NCBI RefSeq assembly: GCF_039555335.1
Contig: NC_092635.1
Location: 50,178,052-50,242,051 of the forward strand
Length of the DNA: 64,000 nt
DNA from: Amphiura filiformis
Lineage: Eukaryota > Echinodermata > Ophiuroidea > Amphilepidida > Amphiuridae
Direction: 5' to 3'
How positions within the stretch are numbered: the stretch's first letter is position 1; each line of letters opens with the position of its first letter. The position numbers and the translations under genes are program-made. Below the pieces are notes generated by a model. That model had not been told where the DNA came from, ran no database searches, and saw only the letters and a program-made list of their open reading frames with translations. This document shows, one piece after another, positions 43,701 through 56,500 of the stretch.

Positions 43701-46700
43701 TTACACACATAGAATGCAAACCAGCATTTACTTTAAATCGAAGTTTACCAGGCATATGGCGAAATAGTCCAGATGTACACTTTATTTTGCAATGCATGAG
43801 CAACACACAAACATGGCAGGGTTAGGACTCAATTGGGTCTAATCTCTTAAAAACACATTATTATAATATAATATATAATAAATTGATGACATTTCTATAG
43901 AGAATAATATACACAACCAGATTCCTATTGCTGCCGACCACAGAGGTACACTGCTGCCCAGCTACCTTGTGGCTACTCTAGAGTACCAGTGCAGCACCAG
44001 TCCAGTATCAGTGTCTGTACTCAACGTGTGATTCCAATGTGTGTACCTCATGGGTACTCTAGAGTACCAATGAAATATCTGTGCTGTAGTATGGCTGTGG
44101 AGGTGGCAGCATTAAGATCACATTACAGTCATAATGGCAAACTAATAAACACAACGCGACAAATGTCCACGTTCCCACCATGCATCCATGCCCGGCCCCC
44201 CAATTTAACACAAAAGTTGACAACCATGACAGTTATCAAATCTTTCCAAAGCCCCCTTTGCAATGGTTTTTTATCAAATTTACCCCCCCTTTTTCATGCA
44301 AAATCGAGGACAAAATTTGGCCAAAACAACCCCTTTTTTTGTGATTTTTAATGACCAGAATTTCAAACACCCCTTTTCTATGCTTAAAATTTCAAACACC
44401 CCTTATCAATGACATTAAATATTGACATAAAATATCTGGATATTCTCAAGTACCCCTTTTATCCAAATTTCCCGGACAGTGCAAATTAAATACCCCTATT
44501 TTGCCAATTTCACGGTCCTTGCTACTGGTAAAAAAATAACCCCTTTTCCGCGCAATTTGGTAACTCTCATGGTTGTCAACTTTTGTGTTGAGTTGGGGGC
44601 CAGGCATCCATGGAAGCTATGGTATAGAGCAGATGTGAGCAATTACGGACATATCTATAATGACACATTTTGTTCATTAATTTACCATTCTGACTACAGG
44701 TATTAACAAATCTACCCTTCCCAGTAAAAGGCAGTATCTTTAGTCAAATAACAAAAAGCAGATACTGCCATTGGGCTATTCCAGTTGAAATCCATACACA
44801 CCCTAAGAAAGTCATGCCCTTTATCTACCACACAGGGAGTGTGAATTTCAAATAGGGCTAACTGAATGGGTGACTCTATTTGAAATCCTCACTCCCTGTG
44901 TGAGAGATTAAAGTCATGTTTTCCATCTAGGAGGTGTATGGATTTCAACTGAAATAGCCCAGTTTACTAAGGAAGGCAGAACTTTTAAACATTCCACCAC
45001 AAAAGCTGCATAAATATAAACTTTGCTATACCATTCATATACTAGCTAGGAGTTAATGCAATATATACATACAAAAGAATGATCAGAATACAACACACTC
45101 TTTTTCACAAACTGACAAATTCCCCTCTTCGGTAAATCCCATAAACCTTTGGGTTTTTACCCCTGATGTGCACATCTTTACTGCACAATTCATCAACGTA
45201 CACAGCATACCTCAAAAATGTGGGCATGTTGCCTTTGGAGTCAACGCTAAGTCAGGTTCGCGTCAGCGAACCCACAAATAGCACGAGCGTACACAAAAGA
45301 AACTTCACACATAGATGAACGATGTCGCCAGATCTGAACGCTGTACTGGCGTCAGCTGAATTCAAGTACGCTTAAAGGGCACAGGCATGGAACATTCCAA
45401 TCTATGTTTTTATTAATCTGTGGTACACAGTAAAAATTTGCCCATCATTGATACATCATCAGGGATAAGGCTTAAAGGATTTACCAAAAAAGTGAATTTT
45501 CCAAGAATCAAACAAAAATTTAAACACATACAAACATTGGGCTATTACAGTTTAAATACATACACCCCCTACAGAAAACAAGATCTTAATTTCCCACACA
45601 GGGGGTGTAGATTTCAAATGGAGTAACCCATTCATGTAATCCCATTTGAAATTCACACTCCTGTGTGGGAGATTAAGGTCATGTCTTCCATACAGGTTGA
45701 ATGGATTTCAACTGGAATAACCCAATGGTGAAATTGATGGAAAAGTTTAGACTATAGCCGGCCACAATCACACAAATTGTTTGATTTGATTTTTGCTTTG
45801 TTTTTTGTCACCATGCTTTACATACATGTGAAACTTTGTTTTGACAGTTCTGTTAAACAGGTTTCTTTGGCCATAAACGATGATGGCAACAAGTAGGTAC
45901 CTATATCCAATCTGAATTAGATACAACAATACAGACTTTTTCAATATATAGCCAATGTCTCTCTTTTTTAAGTCTACACATAACTCTACAATGAATGTCA
46001 GATAATTTGGGTCACCTGCAGGTCTTGCTTGGTCCTAATCTTACCTGTATTGTGTAAGACTGTCCTATAGTCAAAGCAGAGAAGTCTTGTATTGTCACAT
46101 AGTAGATATTCTTGTTATCAAGAGACACATCTTCTTCTACATCAAACCCTGCACCTGTTCCATCCGTTACTGAGGTCTCAGCATAAAATGTCTGTAATAA
46201 ATTAATATACAACAGTGAATCATACAGAGATGACTGATCCTATATTATATCCTTCATTAATATATTCTCGTTCATTAATTGGTTAAACGAGTATCAAAAA
46301 ACCAAAAATAGTTTTGCTATTTTGCAAAGCAATCAAAAAGCCGATCGATGAGGGAACAGGGTACTATTCAAAGTACTATCTCCCGGAAATAGTTTTACTA
46401 TCTCCCTCTGAGCGCGATATGACCAAGATAGCAGCGTCGCAGTTCCTAGTGGTCAGTGCCACTCGCCACATACTGTGGGATATCAGTACCGGTTCCGGGG
46501 TATTAATGTGTAGCAAGTCATGTGGTCCTGCGAAGCACACAAGCAGCACAGAAATGCAGCTAAAATATGGCGGTTTCATGGCATAAATCTGAGTTACATC
46601 AGGATCAGTATCTTAATTTTGATGGTAAAATAACAGAGAACATGGTTACTCGTTTCACTGCGGTATTGTAGAGGTTTACAACTTTCACGGTAAGCTTTAG

Positions 46701-47497
46701 CCATCTGTATGCGTGCTTTGTGCATGCATGCATGTAGGCCTACATGCATTCAATCCAAACAAAGCAAGGCCAGCCTAGCTTTGACTAGGCCTAGCCTACA
46801 TTTATTTTAACCAATCAATGAACAAAGAATATATTAATGAAGGATATAAAACAAATATTTACTGCTCTAAATTCGGGATCTGGTGGAATCTATTGGTCCC
46901 CTCAGTGAACTGGAGACCGTGAACCTACTATTTTCCCTCGACCTGGCGGTCTCGGGAAAATAGTAGGCTCACGGTCTCCAGTTCACCTCGGGGACAATAG
47001 ATTCCACCAGATCCCTCATGAGCAGTAAATATTTGTATAATATGCATGAAAATAATGCAAAATTAGGTCTGACACCACAAAATGACAATTTCAGTTTTAT
47101 CATCTTATTAAAGCAATTTTGTAACATTTTCATAAAAAAATTAGTTCATTCAAGTACATTACAATGATGGAAAAATAAGCATTTTGAAAACTGGTATCCG
47201 CCTCAGCAAATCTACAACAATGCTTTAGGTTAGCCATATTAAAATCCATAATAGTTTTCATACTTAAGTTTATGCTTTGAATTGACAATCTTTTTTTATT
47301 GACAAATTCTTTATTTTTTTATATTTTATTCTAACATACGAAGATTTACTGATACAATCTCTAATCACAATCAGGCACATAACCATGATTGTTCCAAGCA
47401 AGGCTTTAGCTAGAGACCCGTCCGGCCGTCATTTGGACGCCCTGTCACGAAAATGGACGGCCTAGGACGGCCTACGAATGCCAAAAAAAAAAAAAAA

Positions 47498-47528
<31 letters not shown>

Positions 47529-50500
47529 AGTGTCCCCGGACCTAGACCTAAATGCTAGGATCATTCATGGTTGACCTTAAAAAAAAAAAAAAAAAAAAAA
47601 AATTTGCATGATGTTTTGTGTTTTTAATATGAAAATTGATAGTTTGTATTCATGTCATACTCTATCAATGATATCAAAATGCATTCAAATTCAATGCATT
47701 TTGATATCATTAATAGAGTATGACATGAATACAAACTATCAATTTTCATATTAAAAACACAAAACATCATGCAATTTTTTTTTTTTTTTTTAAATTTTTT
47801 TGGGGGGGGGGGATAAAATATTATGTTTTTTTTATTTTTTGGATCTTAGATTATGTATGAAAAAAATGTATATTTTTTTTTTTTTTTTTTTTTTGAAATT
47901 TCGGTATCCGGGCATGGCGGGACTCGAATTCCCAGGAACCAGTCCCTACCTTAGTAAGTCAAGAAAAGTAAGTTTTGAATGGTATTGATGCAAATTGCTT
48001 TAATACAAATAGTTGGATTTTATGTCTAAAAAGCCTCTCCTGGGCCCTTCAAATTGCTCAAATCCAGGAGCTTTGGGCCGCTGCCCCTGATCCCCGCCAG
48101 GGGGCCTAAAGCGCCCCTGGACCCCCGCTTGGTGGATCGCCTTCGTTCGCCGCTCACTTAAGCTTTACTTTTTGTACTTTGGACACCCTACTTTCAAATC
48201 CTGGCTAATGCCTTGGTTCCAAGGGGGAAAAAGCCCAGTCATTTAAGCTTTTGTTCCAGATAAATAGAGAACATGGAGTGCAAATATGGATGATTTAACA
48301 GTAATTTTTATTCTTTTTATCCCAAATTTTCTGCCCCTACCAGGTACACTCAGCCTGTAATTGATGATTTTTATGACACATGAACTATCTGTCATAACAA
48401 ATTTAAGGGCCTGAAAGAATACTCTTACCTAAGAGGGTCTGCATAATAATAACAGATATTGTCCAGTGTCATAACTAGACTTTTGCAATCAAGGAGGCAG
48501 CCGGTGTAAAATCTTCGGGGATTTGCCATTTGGTCTAATACCATTTGGTTTAATATCCATTTTGTCTATATCCATTTCGTCTAAACCCATTAGGTCTATA
48601 TCCACTACGTCCAATAATCATTTGGTCCTTTAACCATTTGGTCCGATAACCATTTGGTCCGATAACCATTTAGTCTAATAACCAATAAGTCTAAAACCAT
48701 TTAGTCTAACAACCATTTAGTCTAATATCCATTTGGTCTATAACCAATAGGTCTAATAGCCATTTGGTCAAATACTCATTTGGTCTACACACCATTTAGT
48801 CTTACAAACATTTAGTTTATTAATAAATAGATGAAATGGTATTAGACTAATTGGTTATTAGACCATACGAGTATTAGACCTAACGGTTATTAGACCAAAC
48901 GGTTATTAGACCAAATGGTTATTAAAGAAATATTAGACCAAATGGTTATTAGACTATATGGTTAGTAGACTTACCGGTTATTAGACCAAACAATATTAGA
49001 CTAATGGACATTAGACTATATGATTATTAGACTAACTGGCAATTAGCCTTTCTGGTAATAGACCAATTGAATATAGACTAAACGGAAATTAGACGAAATG
49101 GTATTAGACCAAATGGCAATAGACCAAATCTTCCACCAACTGGGGGACCAAATGGGGATCAAAATACCGATTCTCTATTGAATATTATGACACTCATCCT
49201 CATTTAAATACATTTCTGTCCACCAAGAGGCATCCTCAGGGCAATTTGCACGATGATACAATAAAACAGGTATGAATGATTGTGGAATCAAACTAGGAAC
49301 CTGTCCCTCATCAACATGACTGTTATTTTGAAGTGTTATAACGTTCCGGTTGGTTTATTCAATGGGATATATTGAAGCAAGTACAAACAGTCAACTTATA
49401 TGGGGGGAGGAGGAGTGGCAAGAAGGGGATAAGGGTTCCAATGGGGAAGGTCTTCCACCCTCCCACGCTGGTTATGTACCTTCAATCAGGTGGAAAAAAA
49501 ATATGTATATAAAAACTGAAACACCACCATTGTACCTGATCTGGATCACTTGCTGTTAGCATCAGTCTGACTGATTGGTCATCTACGACATACGCATCCT
49601 GAGATGATACCTGACCATTATACACAACCGGAGGAGTCACAAATTCAGGACAACTGTCATTCATGTCAATTACATTTATGGTCACTGATGTACTGGTAGA
49701 TCTGTAGCAAAGAAATCAATGAGGTAGAACCAAAGAGTAACAACTATAGTTTGTGTGTCACTCATGGACAGAAAAACAGTGTACCTCTGGCAAACTTTGA
49801 TAACAGAGCATTGTTTTTTATTTCTGTGAGCAACGTGTTGTACCAAAAAACTTACACTGAGCGCTGCACACATTACACTCAAGCTTAAATCCACCAAGTA
49901 CCATTTCATTTTACACTTTAGCCAATAAATACCTGAGGCTAAGCTATACTATATGCCCCTCCATGAGCGACAAATCAAAATGGTGGATTACCATAGCACT
50001 ATGCAAAGGGCAATTTTGAGTCGGTACTCTTTGGGTCTAATCTCTTTGCAAGAAATTGATTTGACACAAGTTTGTAACTTCAATCAAAGAAGGAAATAAT
50101 GCAAATTGTCAGTTTGTAAAGCATAAAACATGGTTCTGATATCCATATAAACAGCAGTGTTATAATCTTGTTGAAAGAAATGGTACTTTATAAAATTCCT
50201 GGAATATGGAAGTGTGTACATAGAGTGTGGGGATGTGTGTGGGCGTGCACACGCTAAGGTAACACAGCACACCACAGGCAGGAAGCATGAGAAAACATGC
50301 ATTTTATTGAAAAAAATGGAAAATTCTTTAAAAAAAGGAAAAGTGCCTAAAATATAGCAAAATGTTCAAAACGGACTAGTAAAAAGAAATAAAAAATGTG
50401 GAAATATGGGCAAAAGAAAAATTAATTCCTTTTAAAATTCTCATGCCTGTCTTCAGGCAATTTAGAGAAAGATATTTTCTTTTGCCAAGGCATGTGCTAT

Positions 50501-53500
50501 ACAGTTAACCGATCTATGGCAACAGACAGTAGCATTTTTTAATCTCTTTTTCCATGTGAGTCAAATAAAAAAGATAACCTCAACCATGACAGGAAAGTAA
50601 AATATTAGCAATGCAAAAAGAAGATACATTCTTTATCCATATTACGGCCAAATGGTACCAAATTTAAAAAACACATGTTATGAACATTACTTACCGTGTA
50701 GGGTCAGAGCGCCTATCTTGCGCCTCAACAACAAGTGTGTAATCCTTGTAAGTTTCATAATCTACGGCACCAGTCAATGAGATAGCTCCACTTTGCTCAT
50801 CAATTGCAAATTGACTAAATCCATCATTGGTTGCTGATTTTATCCTGTATACTATGCCTACATCTGTTCCTGCACTGTTTTTGGCACTCACCTAGTAAAC
50901 AACAAACATGGCGTAATTAGAATGATTTTATAGCAGGGTTAATGATTTTTTTGATTTTTTTGAAAAAAATATTTAAAAAATCATAATTTTTTTCCATTTC
51001 AATCAATTTTTTTGATCTAATTCCAAGAACTGCTATACCCCATGATAAAGTCAAAAGCGCCCAGTGGAATGCTGGACATATGTGCAATCCTAACAGGTAT
51101 TTACAAAAATTCAAAATATGTTTTTACATGCCAAAATTGCATAGAAAAAATTTGGCAAAAATCATAGGAAAAAACCTGTTGAATTCTGCACCTTGAAGAT
51201 GAATTTATAGCAGTAGATAAAATGTCATCATAGAGGTATTGAATTGTTTCCAAAAGTTGTAGAAGCATTAGAAATGAAGTAAAACAGTCATGTGATTTAA
51301 ATCGGCATGTTTTATATCCAACAACCCTATTGTGTATCATTATTTCTTCATACCTTTTGAAAGTTGCATAGAGCTAATAAAACTTGTAAAACTTGCTTAA
51401 TTTTCATAGCATACACAGGGGGCAGCATCATTTTTCTGCTCTATAGTGTGGTTGCATAAGTCTATTTAGCAATATGCATAATTTTTACACAGCCTCCCTC
51501 ATGCCAGCATCATTTTTCTGATTCAAATAGTGTGGTCAGCCCTGTGTAAACACACAATTGATATACTATGCTGTCCTCATCTTCTTGTATTGCACTGGTA
51601 TAGGAGTTTCCACTGCGTTTAAAGGCAATGTAACTCATACGGACCTGCATAAAATGGATCAAGCATGTGTCAACTCACCACAAGTATAATTCCAGGAGAG
51701 GCATTTTCAGAAACAGATTTAGCATAGTTATCTTCGTCAAATACAGGGTTACGACTGGTAAGGACATTAACAGTAACGATTGTTGAATCTGAACAAGTAC
51801 CTGCATTTGTGCTATTCACATACAACTGGAAAGAAAGCAACAGAGATTATATTAGAGGCAGTATCAGCAATTGGCTAATTCAGAAAATCTACAAAATCAT
51901 AAGAATAAACGCAACCTACAGTTTGATCAGCTCGTAATCGGCAGGCCTTATAACATCGCAGATTGATATCAATATATTTCATTTCGATAATTTTTCTTGT
52001 GACATCTCGCAAGAAACATCACAAATTATTGATTTCAGTCCTATACTTTTTTCTATTTTCTAAAACACACAAATTATAGACCAGGCAGGTCAACTATGTC
52101 ATTTTTAATGTGGGTCTACATTTTGGCGTAGTGGTAAAAGCCTAACAATTTCCACCGATTATGAGCTGATCAAACTATAACAGGATAAAATTTGATGTAA
52201 TAAATTATAATATTTCTACAAATATAAATGATCACAGTAACAATTCACTAAGTCTTTGCCATTCTTAATATTATGTATGGTATACTTTTCTTAGACCAAC
52301 AATTTAGCAGTTAGTTTCGTACTTTAGACCAACAATTTAGCAGTTATGAGGTCCAAAAGTTTCCATAATTCCAGGGTTAAGAACACCCTTAAAATGCCAT
52401 ATTATTGAGTTCTTACCTTAAGGATGTGTGGTGTACCATCGGAGTTCAGATTCTGTGGTTCCAGTAGCTTCACATAAAGTTCGAGGTATTCAGGGACAGC
52501 AGTGACTTCTTCAAGTCCAAAGATACTCCCATCTTGCTCTATTGAAGTCACCCCTTCAAATATATCATCGTCGTCTCTTGCAAAAATGACAAGACGGTCT
52601 CCAGAGGTATCTGCCACATAAAAGTCGTCTTGTGCCACCTGTCCTTGATATGAGGCGGAATCAAAGCTTGGACAGTTGTCATTGAGATCTGTGATGGTGA
52701 CTGTGAGAAGGACTGTAGCAGATCTTGCTGCATTGTTGACTTGTTCTGCCTGTGTAATGAACAACATATCACATACAATGATTGCAGTAATGGAGAGTGC
52801 AGATTATTTTTATCAGGAACCTCTTGCACTAGAGCCAAACACCTTAACCGCAGAGCCATGATAATGATGTTGTATTTATTTTGTTTTTTATATCCAGACC
52901 CATTTCTGAGCCTTTCTTTTTTAGGTAGACCAACTCTTGGATGTCCATCTTGAAATATGCACTTTTTCCATATTTTGGGGGTTTTTTTAATTGTAACTTT
53001 ACACAATACACCCCTTGCATGTTCTGTCAGTTACATATATCCATTGAACAACTACTGGTCTCAAAGACTTTCAAATGAGCAACATGTTCATGGATGGCAT
53101 GGTTGCCACACCCGCGAATTGGTAGCCCAATTAGGCGGCTTTAATAATAATCCTATGACTTGAAAATGGCTCTCATATTACACAACTTGTTGGCTACTTT
53201 TGAACTTGAATGGAAAAACATTAATTTTAGCCCATTTTCAGTTAATTTTACTACGAAAACAACAAATTATGAAGTTTTTGAAGATGATTTTTTGATAAAA
53301 TGCACATCAAAAATACAATTTTGGACCAATTTTGATTTAAGACAGATATATTTTGGGCAGATTTTTGTAAATTTGTGCAATATTTTTAGTGTCGTGCCCA
53401 CAAAATGGGCTAACAATTTGTTACAATCCTGGTTCATTCTGAAACCATACATCGCATATATTGGAATTTTGGTGCAATGAAATGAGAACTGTCATTTTCA

Positions 53501-56500
53501 ATGAAAAATAAAATTGTACATTTTGTCAAAATTAATTAGGCCATTTACGAGGAAATTCATTGCATTTAGCACACAGAATTCTGGAGAGAGTGAACAAGGC
53601 ATGACTGATTATTAGGCATTCAACTTAGTTAGATGCAATGTTTAAATTGTGCAAATAAAAACCATATTTCTTTAAAAATATGATGAAAGCAAAATGCTTT
53701 AAGGTGGTACTACACCCCTGGCCAAATTTTTGCCTATTTTTGCATTTTTCTCAAAACTTATAGCGTGTTACTGACAAGTAAGATATGTATATTATAGGGG
53801 CAAGGACTACAACTACTGCACTGGAAATTCAGCAACTCAAGGCAAGTAGTTGTTGATTTATTGATCAAATATTGGTTTTCCCTCATTTTTGACTGTAACT
53901 CCACAACTGTTGTCTGTGCTGAAATAAAATTTCCAGTGCAGCAGTTGTAGTCCTTGCTCCTATAATATACATATCTTACTTGTCACCAATACACTATAAT
54001 TTTGAGAAAAATGCAAAAATGGGGACAAAATTTGCCAGGGGTGTAGTACCACCTTAACAATCAATATTACTACCATTACATGTCGTATCTATTCAATAAA
54101 ACCCCCTGGGTCTATCTTATGAAGTTGTTAACAATTAGAGAATAAAAGATAGGATTTTGTCTTTTGCCTATCCAATATTGTGTCATAATGGATGGGCTGG
54201 CCAATATTTTGAGTAGTGGATGCCGGCGCAGCCGGTATCCACTACGCGCGCCCTGACTAATATCACTATCAACTATTGTGAGATATTATACACCAGGAAA
54301 CCAATCAAATTACGTGAATTCTTTACAAGACGCACCCATTGAATAACAATGTTGTATACATGTATACAACAAAGCAAGAGAAAACTTACTATTACGTTAA
54401 CTGTATAGGTATCACCAACCACATTACGATCAAAGGCAGTTTTGACAGTTATCACTCCTGTGGTTTCATCAATTGTAAGGTAGGTCTCATCAGCCACTGT
54501 GAACAATTCATAAGGTAAATTATTACCATAAATATTAGTATTATCAATTTGCCAGCGAAGTGGTTACATAACTCCCTGGTAACTGGATCATGTACCTTTT
54601 TGAATTGATTGAACATGCCACAGACTTTGTGTTGCAATTATTTCGATCGTGGTGTAGAACTCAAAAGTGTGATCCAGTTGACATAGTGATAATCGGATAA
54701 CACATAACTTGGTTCATATACATTTATCAAAACATGTGTATTCCTTTGCATCAGAACACTGTGAAAAAATGCAGCTTGTAAGATTACAAGCCCTCTAAGT
54801 AACCTATCAAAATAATTCTACAGATGCCGATTCAGCTGGTATTGCCCACGGTTCAAATCAGTACTTACAGCTATATATAATATCCTCATCAATATCCACA
54901 TCTTGGTCGACGGCCCTTACTGTGTCTGGTGACACAAGAAGTGGTCCTGTAGACTGTTCTTCAATACTGCTACTGTAAGCCGGATAATCAAAAACTGGTG
55001 GCAAGTCATCCAGATCAACAACTTCAATATGCAGCACTGTGTTTACTGCAATTGGTGAATTGACAACGGTGTCTGTTGTATCCTGTTTGTATCATTACAA
55101 AATAAAACACCCAAATGCATATGAATGAGAGTAAACAAGCTGTCAGAATCATAGTTGTATTTATTTATACATTTATTCTATTTATATAGTGTGATTCAAT
55201 GCTGAAAAATTTATTATTTACTATCAAAAACTGACAGTGAATCATACGGATAAGGTTTGCGGTAAGTTTATGTTCAGTTGGTGTTACGGATGAGGGTTAG
55301 TATTTAGGGTTAGAGTTAAGGACTATTGTTAGTGTCGTCAGCAATAATTCATTTTTAATTTATATACTCACTTCGGTCTTAGGCCTTAGGTCCCCTGTGA
55401 AAATTTTTGTATTCACATATACACAAAAACAGCCTTGAAAAAAAAACTTGACTGCAATATTTTACTGTTATTGGTTTTTTTCTTCAAATATTGTACCATT
55501 TCATGGAAATGAAAGCAGTCACTATAAATGACGAAAAAGTGGAAATTTATAAAATGAGTAATTTTTGCGTGTATGTTTGCAATGGACAGCAGCAACATTT
55601 ATCCCACAATGCAACACAATCTATTATTTCCAATATTGCTTACTGGAATAACATACAATTGCAAATTACCATTCAGTATGACTTATAGTTTCAGATATAC
55701 TCAGTTTTATACCTTGCTCAGTGGCAAACATGTGTGGTCATTTTAAGTGTGGGCAGAGAGCCTAAACTTGGCTAAAACAAGGCTGATTTTGAAGATGGGG
55801 TGGGTGGGAGCACCCTTCCACCCAGCATTTGCCACTGGTGCTAGTTACTATTCCATTTCAAATGCAATACTTACTGTGACTTTTAGGGTGATATCATATG
55901 ATTTTGGTCCCGTTTCATAATCCAAGAGCCCTGCCACAGTGATGGTAGCTTCTGCTGCCGCATGCTTGAGGGTATTATGATCATTTATTGTCGTGCAACT
56001 TACAGAAAATGGTATATTCTGTTTAAAACAATTAAAATCAAAGATTTTCACATTATCATACATATGGAGGGTATGTTATTAAAATATGCGTTATTTGCTT
56101 GATCCAATAATTGCTGACCATGAATCCTGATCGAGGATGAAAATGTTTCTTTGGCCTACTCAAGGAAAAGAATTATTTATGTGCATACCATTAGGCGATG
56201 AGAAAAACCCCTGTTCTACGAGCGGACCGTAGGTTGGTCAGTCGGGCGTTGTTGTTTTTTTTCTTTTCTGGAGGCTAAATTACCCTAAAATATCACCCAA
56301 ATCTGACAAATCTGGAAAGTTTTTTGCAAACATATTTTCTAAAAATGTTCAGCCAAAATTAATAAATTTTACATGATTGTAGCAAAATTAAACGCAAAAT
56401 TTTTGGTCTGTTGGTGTTGTTTTTTCTTGTCGCCTTAACCTCAAGTACTAAGTAATGTATTTCTTAGTCATATCATTTTCTCTAACTGATTTGCTAGAGT

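Noticed and set aside
52548..53006. 152-codon minus-strand frame overlapping exon 10
   Set aside because: It is the wrong frame over exon 10 and runs into intron; the cadherin frame there has clear motifs.
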